Shown here: positions 10,283 through 20,525 of the stretch, in pieces
Layout: the number at the start of each line of letters is the position of its first letter
Numbering within the stretch: position 1 is the first letter of the stretch
From: a virus
Virus record (IMG/VR): IMGVR_UViG_3300033182_000800
Location: 1-53,410 of that record
DNA length: 53,410 nucleotides
Direction: 5' to 3' (one strand)
Made by a program: the position numbers and the translations under genes
Notes under the pieces: generated by a model
The model's database searches: none
What the model was told of the DNA's origin: nothing
The model's input: the letters and a program-made list of their open reading frames with translations, nothing else

Positions 10283-12004
10283 TTAGAATTCAATAATAAG
10301 CTTTACATCCTCAATCTGATCTGAGGCTCTTGTTACTGGTGAACGATTCTCAACATAGATAATGTCACCAGAGAACCTTTGTAGATCACCACCTGTCACA
10401 GAACCATTTCCATTAGCTGTTGCAGATGCGCCTGAACCTCCAGCTCCAGTTGTATTTGCAGCAATAACTTCGCTGTTTGTAAAGTATCCATAGATACCAT
10501 TGTATCCAGCAGTGGTTGAATTTCCTGCAGGAATAATGTCTGTCAAACGTAATGTGTTATTACCTGTGAAGTCAACAACTCTACCTGTTGCACCAGAAGT
10601 TGCACCTGTGACTAATTCATCAGCAGCAAAAGTTGTTCCGTTCCAAGATGTAAGAACGATAGTTGTTGCTTGATCTACTACAGATGCAGATGCAAAACTT
10701 CCATTTGCAAGTTTAGGTTGTGCAAGAAGTCCCACTTTTCTAAAATCGTTATTTGTAGTGAAGTTGTTTGATTCAGAATACTCAAGACGAGCATTTGTCA
10801 TCACATATACACCACCTAACTCTTTGACTGCATCAGAACCATGTCCACCTGCAGGTCCGATTACTGGTATGAGTGTTGCAGCAGTTGGGTTGTAACTGTT
10901 TGCCTGAGATCCATTTGAGATAACAGTTATTGTTGCATTTGAGTAGTTGTTACCACCCGCAACAATTGTCACTGCATTAATCGCACCAGTTGAATTGACT
11001 GTTGCTCTGGCATTTGCACCTTGTCCGTCACCAGAGATTACAATTTTTGGTCCAATGGCATATGAATCACCATCACTTGGTGCTGTTGCAACAGCAGAAA
11101 ATGTGACTACCTTTGTTGTTGCATTATAGTCTGTAATAGTTCCACCCATTCCCGATGCATCACCACTTGTAAAATAAATATCTGAATTCACGATACAATC
11201 ATCTACACTTAGAGCATTAAGTCCGAGACCAGCACCAGAAATTGTTGCCGAAGTTGTACTTGGTGAACCAGAGAGTGTTCCAGTTTCACCAAGATACTGA
11301 AGACCTCTGTTTGTCATGTGGACTACTTCAATTGCACCGTTTCCAGATGCAGCTGCTGTAACCTCAACATCATACTGTTTCTGGCCAGGTGAATTGTCAA
11401 AAGTATTTGCAAGATAACCATTTGCTCTTCTGACAGTATCAACAGGAATATAATTAGGTGTGACGAACTTGAGAGCATCTGCAGCAGAGATTTGATACAT
11501 GAACTTCCACTTGTATCCATCTGCAGTTGAAATGATACTTGTTCCAGTTCCAGTTGGTTTTACAGTTGATGTAGTTCCAACTGTTCCCGCAGATGTGGTA
11601 TCATTATTTGCCAAACACTTATATACATTGTAGTCATCAGTCATTACATAGAAATCTTGACTGAAAAGTGTTGCTGCATTGTGAGTGTATGCAAAATAAC
11701 TGGTATTATTAGTCCAATTCTTTCTTGGAATTGCATGTGACACATCAGAAGAAGTGATCTTCTTTGCAGCAATCATGTCTCGCCAGTTTTCGTAATGAGT
11801 ATTTGCTACCGCATCTGTAGGAGTTGGTGGAGTTTGATCATCCGTCCATGAAGTAACTTTTCCAATGAAAAGATACATATTTGTATTGAGGAGCCCACTA
11901 GAGTCTGTAACTGAAGTTCCAGAAGTAAAGGACACCTCATCAAACGCCTCCACAAATTGTTTTGCGTTATGAATTCTAAATTTATTAGTGACTAAAGCAG
12001 GCAT
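10283..12004 (-). CDS. 8: baseplate wedge protein gp8
   Basis: A 573-residue homologue of T4 gp8, a dimeric wedge component joining gp6 and gp7 to the baseplate periphery. The N-terminal third follows the T4 plan: ALVTNKFRIHNAKQF, then FIGKVTSW, then a DVSHAIPRKNW block matching T4 DAVIPRRDW, then YNVYKCL and DGYKWKFMYQI matching T4 VYRCL and DGYVWEYLFEI. It is longer than T4 gp8 (334 aa) because of a Thr/Gly/Asn-rich C-terminal extension of ~250 residues. CGGAGGATTACTCA precedes the ATG. It lies directly after the gp7-like gene, as in T4 (6-7-8). Confidence 0.9.
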   Translation of the reverse strand: MPALVTNKFRIHNAKQFVEAFDEVSFTSGTSVTDSSGLLNTNMYLFIGKVTSWTDDQTPPTPTDAVANTHYENWRDMIAAKKITSSDVSHAIPRKNWTNNTSYFAYTHNAATLFSQDFYVMTDDYNVYKCLANNDTTSAGTVGTTSTVKPTGTGTSIISTADGYKWKFMYQISAADALKFVTPNYIPVDTVRRANGYLANTFDNSPGQKQYDVEVTAAASGNGAIEVVHMTNRGLQYLGETGTLSGSPSTTSATISGAGLGLNALSVDDCIVNSDIYFTSGDASGMGGTITDYNATTKVVTFSAVATAPSDGDSYAIGPKIVISGDGQGANARATVNSTGAINAVTIVAGGNNYSNATITVISNGSQANSYNPTAATLIPVIGPAGGHGSDAVKELGGVYVMTNARLEYSESNNFTTNNDFRKVGLLAQPKLANGSFASASVVDQATTIVLTSWNGTTFAADELVTGATSGATGRVVDFTGNNTLRLTDIIPAGNSTTAGYNGIYGYFTNSEVIAANTTGAGGSGASATANGNGSVTGGDLQRFSGDIIYVENRSPVTRASDQIEDVKLIIEF

Positions 12005-12050
12005 TGAGTAATCCTCCGAGAATTTTTAGTTATAGTTCTTTTATATTTAG

Positions 12051-15000
12051 TCAAGAAGGAACTAGTTCTAAATGATTCACTCTAATCGGCGCATCGGTGA
12101 AATCATAATATATTTCTTGACTTGTCTTTAAAAATGTATTGTTTGCAATATACTCAATTCTGAATTTTTGCTCTTCAAAATTAAGTAACTTATAGTCTAT
12201 AGTACCTTCTAATAAGATGGACTCATTTTCTTCAAGTGTGATGTATTCTGTTTCTGAACCCTCTTGTAATATTGCATTTGGATCTTGAGTACCAACCTCT
12301 CCATCCTCCATGAGAATGCCTTCACCAGTTTCATAAACAATATTATCGCCATGAATTTCTGATAATTCTTCTATTGTTGGACTTGTGCCAGTTGAGGTTT
12401 TTATACCATCATATTGAAACTGATACTCTCTTCCAGCATTATTTGTGTCAGTTGTACCAATCTCCGTCTTCATAGTTCTTGAAGCATCATTGATTGAACT
12501 TTTTTGATCATGTCTACCATATTCCAGCACATAAGTCTGTGCAGAAGTGTTTCCTAAATCTCTAATCATCTTATCTGCAAAGAATTCATCAACAAGATAA
12601 TCAGCACTACTACCTGTTTGTTCTTCAAGTAGAATTGCACCAACATCCACATTATATCTGTGATTGTCAACTTTTTCTGTTACAGTGACAGTATCACCAT
12701 CTGATAATACGAATCTTGCAAATTCATGACTACCATGTGGGAAATCAAAACCAACGATTTCAACCTCTGAAGTTATTGCTTCTGCTCTTCCAACCTCTCC
12801 TACAAAATTGTCACCACTTTCTGCAATTAAATTGACAGTTGGATCTTCTGAAATTAAATTATCAGATTGATTTACTGATAATCTATTGTCATTCAAGATC
12901 GTGACTTTACCTTCAGAAAAACTACTTGCAAAAGAATTCTCTGATAAGAAAAATACATCACCACCGCCGTCATTTTCATGCACAAGTCTATCACCATTTG
13001 CAGTCAACAAAATATCTCCGATACCAGTTGGAGTGTGTGACTCAAGAGTAATACTATCAGCAGTATTATCACCCTCAAGTGCAATATCTGCAGTAAAATC
13101 ACCTATAATTAAATCATAAGTCAGGTGTTCGTTACCTCTTTCACCTTCTGTTGCAAGATTATCAGCAGTATGTTCAAGAATAAAATTGTCTCCGTTTTCT
13201 GCAACAAATGGGTCTTGACCAACATTATTAAAATCTTCCATCAAAATTCTATCATCTGTTTCTACTGCAATACCTTCCCCTTCAATAATAAGGTCTAATG
13301 GGTCATTATTTAATAACCTTCTATTTGCAGACCTTACAGAAACTTCCAATTCAAGATTACCTGGGCCAGTTGTATCTTCAAGTTGTAATGGTAAATATAC
13401 TCTATCATCATCAGACTCCGAAAGAATTAAATCACCATCAGTTGTGCCTTCTTCTAATGTTATGTAACTTGTTGTAAAATCAGAAGACTGAGATGCTAAT
13501 CCGATAGAATCATCACCCTCTTTTATGAATCTATGACCAAATACTTCATCCACTAAAATATCATTATCATCTTCAAGCACTATTGGTGCATTAAAATCAT
13601 TATCAAAGTCTGTTCCTGTACCATTAACTACTGCTTGTCTGACATATTGTTCAAGTATAAGGTTTGAACCTCTTGATGTATCTGCAGATTCTTGAGTTAC
13701 AAATTTTTGGTTACTTAAATATGATTGTTCTAAAAGATATGGTCTTCCATCCTCTGTGGCTAACTCAAATAGTTCACCAGTTGATTCAGTTCTGTACTTA
13801 TTACCATCTTCTGTCAAAAGTTCAAATAATTCAGCACCAGTTGAATTTACAACTCCTGTTCCTTGGACTGTGAAACTTACTGCTCTATTTGTTCCGTATG
13901 CCAAATCAGTATATACTGGTGTGATTGCAGAAGCTTTAGAAAATGTTTCAATCGGATTATCATAGATAAATCTATCACCATTCTCTGCCATAAGAGTTTG
14001 ATCATCTTGTCCATCACGATTATGAATGATAATTGGTTGATTTTCAGCAGGAACTTCATCAAATAGTTGTGGGATAATTTCAACTTGTGTACTTCTTATG
14101 ACCTCATCCTGCATGGAATCTTCCATTGCAAGATAGATTGGGAACATACCCTCTGTTCTTTCAAGGAGTAAATAACTATCATCCTCCAATTTGAGTTGAG
14201 TACCATATCCCATATCCATAATTGCAAGACCAGTTTCTTCTTCTGGAAATTGAATCTTTGGAATGGAAAACCCTTGCGTTAATTCTCTATCAATTACTTT
14301 GACATTTGTATCTGCATCAATAAATTCTACAGTTTCAAGTGTCATTAATAAAGCATCTGGGCTGTTATCAATACCCATCATTCTATCATCATTTTCAAAT
14401 AAAATGTATTCGTATTCTGTACCCTCTTGCTCTATCAGATAATCATTACCATCTTCTTCAAGTCTGATATTGAATACATCATAATCATCTTCACTGACTA
14501 TTTGTGTAGATTCTTCGGCAGGTTCAAACAACAGATAATTTCTTGAACCATCTGTTCCTGTTTCAAGTTCAAGGTTTGACTCATCCTCTTGAATGATTGA
14601 ATCAAAAAATTCTTCTGTCTGTAATTTTGAATGTCCATCATCTAAAAGTAGACTACCACTTGTTGCAGTTTCATAAGCAATAGTGTCTCCAGCAGATTCT
14701 ACAGCAACACCTGCATTTGCATGTTCAAGAACTAAATCAAACTCTTGGCCTGGAAAGTTTACTCTACCATCTAAAACATCTGGTGTACGAACTGGTTTAT
14801 GAACTGAGGCCTGCATTGCAATCTGAACATTTGACGAAACTGTGTTCTGAGTTGCAATGGTAATCTCATGTACTCTATCGTATGGGACATTTGATGTATT
14901 GGAAACAAGTTGGGTATTTGCTACTGCATAGTTATTGTTTCCAGACCCAGTGCTGTACATTTTGGTTTCGGCATTAAGATACATCACAATCTCACCAAAC

Positions 15001-18000
15001 AGTGCAAGACCTGCTGGGTGGACAAGATTCAAGATTTTATCTCTATATGTTTTTGTGTCTATGTCTGTTTTGATTACATAAGAGAAATCTTGATAGTAGT
15101 AATTGTCCTGCATTCTTCCTTGTCCAGAAAGAAGACCTTGAGGACCACCAAAGAATCCATCATACTCTGCAAGAGCACCAAGAGTTGCAGTTAGAGTTGC
15201 ATCTCCACCACCTACACCTGATGCATCAAGAGTTGGAGCAGATGTGTAGTTTGCACCAAAATTATAGATTGAAACTGATTGTATGGCACCAATTGCAATA
15301 GATGAAATACTAATTGTTGCATTATTACCAGCAATACCTGTGTTTGCAAATATAGAATTACTTGTAGCCACATTTGCAGAAACAATTCTTCTAGTCCTGA
15401 GATTGGACTCACTCGTATCTGTGGGTGTGGAAGGAAATGTGACTGTAAATACAGATGAGTTTGTAACTGCAGCAATTGTGTGATTATTATTGTATACAGT
15501 TGCATCTGTACCAGAACTAGAACCTGTTACAACGATTCTCTGCCCTGCAGTAAATCCGTGATCTACTTGAGTAAAGGTAGCAGTGGCACCAGAAGTTGAA
15601 ACATTGGCCGTTCCAAAGTCACCTATACCTACTGGATTTTCATCTGCATTGTTGGTATATGCAGTAAGTGTGTCACCTGAAGAAAAGTTATTACTGGTTG
15701 TCATCTGTACTCTGAGCACAGTATTTCCAGTTGACACCAAAGATGTATTTGAAGTTATAGGACCAAGGACAAGACCAGTTGCAGTATTTCCTTGATTTTT
15801 GACAATGGTATTACCACTAAACTGATTTGCAATTGCTGATGCAAGAGTTACAAAAACAGAATTTGCTCCCACTTTGTCTGGAGCATTTTGTAAAGATTCT
15901 ATCTTTGTATTTGCAACAGATACAACTGGAATTTGTGTATATCCTTGTCCCGAAGATAGAACTTGTATTGAACGAATTGCTCCAACTTCAACCTCTGTTA
16001 ATGTACCTGCCAGTGCACCGTGATATGTGTTTGAGGTGACAACTGCAGGTGTATTTGCAAAAACTACATTTGCACCAGTATCCGATAAAACTGCATTATG
16101 TCCATTTGCAGATGCGGGTGATCCAGTACCATCTCTTTGTGTATCATAGACAAAAACAGTTTCAGTATTTTCAAAGTTTCTTAAAGTTTTTGTTCCTGTC
16201 ACTGAATCAATTACAATTGAACCTAATGCATAAATTATTGTATTTGGTGTAGTCGTGGTATCTACTGAAACTACTGTTCCAAATTTTGCAGTATTGGCAT
16301 TGTAATTAGTGTCATTGGCAATTGATTCAATGTCAAATCTTCTAACTCCACCACCTGTTTCAGTAGTAAGTGTGTCTCCATTTTCTGCCAATAACTGACT
16401 GATACTTAATTCAAATAGTAAATCACCTTTCTTTGGTGCAGTTCCTGTGACTCCTGCAGAAAACGTAGTAGTTGAATTTGAGAATAGATGTGTGTTTGCA
16501 TTTGCAGAATCAAGTGGTACTGTAAATCCAGATGAGCTTAATAAATCATCTCTGTGTGGATTGATAGGTAAAGAATCATTGAAAACATTTGCCGTTGGAA
16601 TGATGGTCTGTACACGAGCAGCTCCACCACTACCACCAGTACCCTCATTAATGAATGTAACTGAATCACCGACAGAGAATCCATCGCCTGGATCTATAAT
16701 GTCAAATGAACTAATTGTAGCATCAGATACAGAAGCAACTTTAATACCACCTTCTCTTCCACCACCACCTGTGACTGTGATCTCGTCACCTACTGTATAG
16801 TTTGAACCACCAGAATCAATTGATACAGAAGCAATTACACCTGTCAATGGTGCAGTTGCATAATTACCATCATCGTCTGCAGTTGTGGTTGTAATTCTAT
16901 CGTTTGTTAGAAAAGAAGTAAACCCTGAATCTGTGTTTGCGTTGTATGCAGCATTGTTTGCATCTATATTTGAAAGATACAATTCAGAAATTGTTGTAGA
17001 ACCAACTTGATATGTCTCCGATCTTTCCACAAGAGCAGAAACATTTGAAACGGAACCTCTGATAGTTCTACCTTCAAATGATGCAAAATTGTTTGCCTGA
17101 TCTCTATCAATTTTGAGTGTCTTGTTGAGAGTCCATCTACCATCAGACAATCTCATTATATCTGTGCTTGGATAGTAGAAGGTTACATCTTCTTTACCAT
17201 AAAGGATTCTAAAAATATATTGGAAAGATGCCTCATTACCCTTTGCTCTGTAGAAGTCTTTGATATTTTTGAGTACCTGTGCCTTGTCGGCCAACATACC
17301 TTTTGAAAGACCTTGTAGAAATTCTTTACGAAAGAGTTCTATAAAACCTGCAGGAGCCTTGTCTACATCTTGAAATGCTTTTACGTTTCTGGAAGCATTG
17401 AGTGGTTGTCTTGTGTATGCGGTAACATTTGCAGAAACTCTTGAGGTCTGTCCAACGATCCTCTCACCAATCTGAAAGTTGCCATTACTTGTTTCTTCAA
17501 CGTATGCTTGAGTTGTTGAATATTTACCTCTGACTACACCAGTTGCTCCTGAATTGGCGCCCTTGATTGTTTCACCACTTAAAAATTGATCACCCTGTCT
17601 GTTAGGATTTTCAAGGTCAATATATTCTGAATTTGTATTCGCAGAATCTGTATTACCATTCTCAAGAGAGATAAACGGAGTTGTATTTGCAATAGATAGA
17701 CTACCACCCATACCAGAATGATTATTACAATAATAGTATAGAGTGTTCCCTGCTAAATCTGGTGTGATGTAGATTGATGTTTGTGCACCGGCCTCGCCAG
17801 GAGTACCAAATGCAATCATATTAACACCATTAGAATACTGTTCACCGCCTGGAGTGTGTCTTCCATTAGGAGTCAGCGATATACGGAGTGGATGATTTAA
17901 ATTTGTTGCATCACTCTGGTCAAATATGTAAGTTGTACCAGTATTTACGGAAAGAGTAGGAGATGTTTTACTATCAACGTAATATTTGTTTGCATTATTA

Positions 18001-18227
18001 CTATATGCATTGTCACCCGTCGCAACTGTAACTGTAAAAGTTACATTGGCAGATTCTTGGATGGGTTTATCTTCATTCAGATCAAGGTCGTTAAAAGTAA
18101 TCAGATTGAGTTCTAAAAACTCATAATACTTCTCAACAAACTTTGCAAACTTTGGATGTTTGGTCTGTATGAATTGTGGTAATTGCTGTTCAATATGAGT
18201 AAAAACAGCCCCGCCGTCTGATCTCAT
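12051..18227 (-). CDS. 7: gp7-like giant baseplate wedge protein with cupredoxin-like insert
   Basis: A 2058-residue protein between gp6 and gp8, the place of T4 gp7 (1032 aa). The N-terminus (FTHIEQQLPQFIQTKHPKFAKFVEKYYEFLE) is a helical docking segment common in marine T4-like phages. Residues ~60-180 form a cupredoxin-like domain (separate entry). Residues ~275-365 hold a second helical segment (FIELFRKEFLQGLSKGMLADKAQVLKNIKDFYRAKGNEASF) that reads like the conserved wedge core. The middle is Thr/Asn/Gly-rich beta sequence. Residues ~1180-2000 are an acidic array of short units of the LLLEDG / ILEDDN type. The ATG overlaps the gp6 stop. Assignment to gp7 rests mainly on gene order. Confidence 0.85.
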   Translation of the reverse strand: MRSDGGAVFTHIEQQLPQFIQTKHPKFAKFVEKYYEFLELNLITFNDLDLNEDKPIQESANVTFTVTVATGDNAYSNNANKYYVDSKTSPTLSVNTGTTYIFDQSDATNLNHPLRISLTPNGRHTPGGEQYSNGVNMIAFGTPGEAGAQTSIYITPDLAGNTLYYYCNNHSGMGGSLSIANTTPFISLENGNTDSANTNSEYIDLENPNRQGDQFLSGETIKGANSGATGVVRGKYSTTQAYVEETSNGNFQIGERIVGQTSRVSANVTAYTRQPLNASRNVKAFQDVDKAPAGFIELFRKEFLQGLSKGMLADKAQVLKNIKDFYRAKGNEASFQYIFRILYGKEDVTFYYPSTDIMRLSDGRWTLNKTLKIDRDQANNFASFEGRTIRGSVSNVSALVERSETYQVGSTTISELYLSNIDANNAAYNANTDSGFTSFLTNDRITTTTADDDGNYATAPLTGVIASVSIDSGGSNYTVGDEITVTGGGGREGGIKVASVSDATISSFDIIDPGDGFSVGDSVTFINEGTGGSGGAARVQTIIPTANVFNDSLPINPHRDDLLSSSGFTVPLDSANANTHLFSNSTTTFSAGVTGTAPKKGDLLFELSISQLLAENGDTLTTETGGGVRRFDIESIANDTNYNANTAKFGTVVSVDTTTTPNTIIYALGSIVIDSVTGTKTLRNFENTETVFVYDTQRDGTGSPASANGHNAVLSDTGANVVFANTPAVVTSNTYHGALAGTLTEVEVGAIRSIQVLSSGQGYTQIPVVSVANTKIESLQNAPDKVGANSVFVTLASAIANQFSGNTIVKNQGNTATGLVLGPITSNTSLVSTGNTVLRVQMTTSNNFSSGDTLTAYTNNADENPVGIGDFGTANVSTSGATATFTQVDHGFTAGQRIVVTGSSSGTDATVYNNNHTIAAVTNSSVFTVTFPSTPTDTSESNLRTRRIVSANVATSNSIFANTGIAGNNATISISSIAIGAIQSVSIYNFGANYTSAPTLDASGVGGGDATLTATLGALAEYDGFFGGPQGLLSGQGRMQDNYYYQDFSYVIKTDIDTKTYRDKILNLVHPAGLALFGEIVMYLNAETKMYSTGSGNNNYAVANTQLVSNTSNVPYDRVHEITIATQNTVSSNVQIAMQASVHKPVRTPDVLDGRVNFPGQEFDLVLEHANAGVAVESAGDTIAYETATSGSLLLDDGHSKLQTEEFFDSIIQEDESNLELETGTDGSRNYLLFEPAEESTQIVSEDDYDVFNIRLEEDGNDYLIEQEGTEYEYILFENDDRMMGIDNSPDALLMTLETVEFIDADTNVKVIDRELTQGFSIPKIQFPEEETGLAIMDMGYGTQLKLEDDSYLLLERTEGMFPIYLAMEDSMQDEVIRSTQVEIIPQLFDEVPAENQPIIIHNRDGQDDQTLMAENGDRFIYDNPIETFSKASAITPVYTDLAYGTNRAVSFTVQGTGVVNSTGAELFELLTEDGNKYRTESTGELFELATEDGRPYLLEQSYLSNQKFVTQESADTSRGSNLILEQYVRQAVVNGTGTDFDNDFNAPIVLEDDNDILVDEVFGHRFIKEGDDSIGLASQSSDFTTSYITLEEGTTDGDLILSESDDDRVYLPLQLEDTTGPGNLELEVSVRSANRRLLNNDPLDLIIEGEGIAVETDDRILMEDFNNVGQDPFVAENGDNFILEHTADNLATEGERGNEHLTYDLIIGDFTADIALEGDNTADSITLESHTPTGIGDILLTANGDRLVHENDGGGDVFFLSENSFASSFSEGKVTILNDNRLSVNQSDNLISEDPTVNLIAESGDNFVGEVGRAEAITSEVEIVGFDFPHGSHEFARFVLSDGDTVTVTEKVDNHRYNVDVGAILLEEQTGSSADYLVDEFFADKMIRDLGNTSAQTYVLEYGRHDQKSSINDASRTMKTEIGTTDTNNAGREYQFQYDGIKTSTGTSPTIEELSEIHGDNIVYETGEGILMEDGEVGTQDPNAILQEGSETEYITLEENESILLEGTIDYKLLNFEEQKFRIEYIANNTFLKTSQEIYYDFTDAPIRVNHLELVPS
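17688..18050 (-). other. cupredoxin-like domain inside the gp7-like protein
   Basis: Residues ~60-180 start with a beta-strand (VTFTVTVATG), include YYVDSKTSPTLSVNTGTTYIFDQS, then H112 in LNHPLRIS, and end with YYYCNNHSGMGG carrying C167, H170 and M173. A His upstream and Cys-x2-His-x2-Met at the end is the ligand layout of copper-binding cupredoxins, with spacing closer to the CuA/nitrosocyanin style than to plastocyanin (C-x2-H-x4-M). Similar YYYCxNHSGM domains occur in other marine phage structural proteins. Copper binding is inferred; the fold could also be a purely structural module. Confidence 0.6.
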
Positions 18228-20104
18228 TAGTAACTACTGCTAGAAGTGGAAGTTGTTGCTGTAGTTGTGACCGAAGTGGTCGTTGCATCTACTGCAGTAT
18301 TTTGTCCAGTGCCTCCTGTGTCAATCATTGAAACAGTAATATCATTATTAGAAATAAGAAGGATTTGTTCTCTTAGAGGCCTTATGTCATTTGAAGACAA
18401 TGCAACTGTAACCTCTACATTTGATGTTCCATCTGCAATGGCAGTTGGTTTAAAAGTTGTCAATGCAACATTACCTGAAGCATAAGTGACAGAACCAACA
18501 TTATTTGCAACTATGATTCTATCTGCACCAGAAGTTCTGTAAACTTGTAGAACACCATTTGAATCTTGTAATGCACAACCTGTTCTCAAAATGCCATTAT
18601 CATCTTCATGTGTGAATTGTGTACTTGATAACTGTGCAACACCATTAACCACTGGAATTTGGTTTGAAAATTTTAAAGTGTAAGAACTTGATACATTTAA
18701 AGTTGGCGTAAAAGTTCGTTTTAACTGCACAGTTGTCAAACTACTTTCAATTGAACTCTCTGTTTCGTCAATCTTTTTTATCATGGGAGAGTATCTAAAC
18801 TGATTTGAAAATAAGCCCAATTCAGTCTGTCCATACTGATAGATTGTATTTGTTATATTTGATTGAATCGTGGCAGCAGTTAAATCAGTTTCAACTGAAT
18901 TATATTTGATCGTAGTATTGACTTTGATGTAAAGATAGTCTGGGTCTGTAATTTCTGGTGTGACAGAGACTATATTTCTATTTTTCAATACTGTGTTTTT
19001 GATAAAAGTTTTTGTTGCATCAGATAAAGTCAATCCACCTGCTGGTTTTACGGCAAGATAGACTTTACCATAAACTGGTGGGTCATTATCCTCACCTCCC
19101 CATGCGATGACCGACTCCGCAGCAGTATAATCTCTTTGTAGAATACGAATATAGTCATTCAATGTGACTGCTCTGTTTTGTGCCTGAAAACTTCTTGGTG
19201 CATTAAATTTAATTTTCTGCACAGTATCTCTAACCGAACCACCTGAAGCAGACGATAAAGTAGAAACCACTACGTTTGCATATCCACCGACAGTTCCGAC
19301 TGGTGCAAAAGTAGATGCACCATTTGGTTGATCAGCATCTGCAATGAGTGATTGTAGAATGACTATGTTGCCAGTTACTGGTTTTCTTCCTATAATGTCA
19401 TCACCAAATAAGACTTGATACTTGCCATCTTCTGCTTCTTCCAAGAAATAAACATTTGAAGTTGAATTAACTGTGGTAGTATCATTCGCAACAGAATAAA
19501 CAAAGGTATTACTGTCTGATGCTGAGGTCTGTATTTTTACAACCAGAGTGCTTGTATCTGTATTTGCATTTGGTAAGATGAATTTTTGATCTGGATCATT
19601 AGTATTTGCAGTATAACGATGTGTTAATGGTAGACCCTGTGACAACTCAACATTCGCTGAGGTGTATATTCCGTTTGCATTTACGTTGATTGTGGTAGAT
19701 GTTGTGGTTGCAAAAACATAAGCAACACCATTGACTGTGGATGCAAATTGAGTATCTTTTGCAATCACTATTGTAGAAGGTGTGTCAGTTGGATAGATTG
19801 TCAGATCAACATATGCTTTGGCACCCCTGACAGATTGTGGTGTGTATCCAAGATGTTTGGCTCTTGATACAACTGAATTTCTAATTGATGCTGTATCAAG
19901 AAACATCTCATTGACAATCATATTCAGATAGAATGCATTATAATGAGTATTGTACGAGAGTAAGTCAAGGAGTACAGACATTGCAGAACCATCAAAATTA
20001 TAATCAGCAAATTCATTCTGATCGCTGAGAAAATTCTTCAGGTTGGATTTAATTGTATCAAAATCTAATTCCGAAACTCTCAATTTTGATGAAACATCTG
20101 CCAT
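18227..20104 (-). CDS. 6: baseplate wedge protein gp6 (baseplate J-like)
   Basis: A 625-residue homologue of T4 gp6 (660 aa), which forms the inner ring and arms of the wedge. Conserved features are the start (LRVSELDFDTIKSNLKNFL), the block SVLLDLLSYNTHYNAFYLNMIVNEMFLDTAS, then RAKHLGYTPQSVRGAKA, and the baseplate J-type core around ARVTLNDYI-like FQAQNRAVTLNDYIRILQRDY. YGQTELG and FRYSPMIKKIDETESSI lie in the C-terminal part. It ends by overlapping the next gene and starts 3 nt after gp25, giving the T4 order 25-6-7-8. The final ~25 residues are a Thr/Ser-only tail. Confidence 0.95.
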   Translation of the reverse strand: MADVSSKLRVSELDFDTIKSNLKNFLSDQNEFADYNFDGSAMSVLLDLLSYNTHYNAFYLNMIVNEMFLDTASIRNSVVSRAKHLGYTPQSVRGAKAYVDLTIYPTDTPSTIVIAKDTQFASTVNGVAYVFATTTSTTINVNANGIYTSANVELSQGLPLTHRYTANTNDPDQKFILPNANTDTSTLVVKIQTSASDSNTFVYSVANDTTTVNSTSNVYFLEEAEDGKYQVLFGDDIIGRKPVTGNIVILQSLIADADQPNGASTFAPVGTVGGYANVVVSTLSSASGGSVRDTVQKIKFNAPRSFQAQNRAVTLNDYIRILQRDYTAAESVIAWGGEDNDPPVYGKVYLAVKPAGGLTLSDATKTFIKNTVLKNRNIVSVTPEITDPDYLYIKVNTTIKYNSVETDLTAATIQSNITNTIYQYGQTELGLFSNQFRYSPMIKKIDETESSIESSLTTVQLKRTFTPTLNVSSSYTLKFSNQIPVVNGVAQLSSTQFTHEDDNGILRTGCALQDSNGVLQVYRTSGADRIIVANNVGSVTYASGNVALTTFKPTAIADGTSNVEVTVALSSNDIRPLREQILLISNNDITVSMIDTGGTGQNTAVDATTTSVTTTATTSTSSSSY

Positions 20105-20107
20105 CCT

Positions 20108-20500
20108 TTACCTCTCTCTTTGTAAGAAAACTTCAAGAGTTTGTTCTTCTATTTGATTGATAATTCTAAAAGTTACTGCCACTCTGTATCTGTTATTCTC
20201 TTCTTCTGGTGTGACAACAATTTCAAGAACTTCTGCTCTACCCTCCCATGCCTCAATTGCAGACCTGACCTCATCCTCTAATATAGATGCAGTCAAATCT
20301 GACATCTGTTCAAATAATAAATTTTTAATCCCAGAACCAACTTCTGGTTGAAAGAGTCTTTCTGTATTTTCTGTCAAGAGAATATTCTTAATGCCACGTT
20401 TTACAGAAACAGCATCTGCCACTGTCACTAAATCACCAGTAATTGGATTTGCAGTGAAGTCTAAATCTAAATCTTTATATGTTTTTGTATAGGTTGGCAT
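20108..20500 (-). CDS. 25: baseplate wedge protein gp25
   Basis: A 130-residue protein of the T4 gp25 / phage P2 gpW family (T4 gp25 is 132 aa), which sits at the inner baseplate and initiates sheath assembly. Motifs: DLDLDFTANPITGDL, the SVKRGIKNILLTENTERLFQPEVGSGIKNLLFE core, and EDEVRSAIEAWEGRAEVLEI followed by the terminal beta-strands. TAAGGAGAG lies 5-6 nt before the ATG. A possible late promoter (AATAAATA, minus strand) lies at 20515-20522. Neighbours gp6 and gp7-like confirm the wedge operon. Confidence 0.95.
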   Translation of the reverse strand: MPTYTKTYKDLDLDFTANPITGDLVTVADAVSVKRGIKNILLTENTERLFQPEVGSGIKNLLFEQMSDLTASILEDEVRSAIEAWEGRAEVLEIVVTPEEENNRYRVAVTFRIINQIEEQTLEVFLQRER

Positions 20501-20525
20501 ACATCTCTCCTTACTATTTATTTAG

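Noticed and set aside
12015-12050. Late promoter before the gp7-like gene end (CTAAATATAA)
   Set aside because: It does not match TATAAATA and sits upstream of no clear start; the string is probably read through from upstream.
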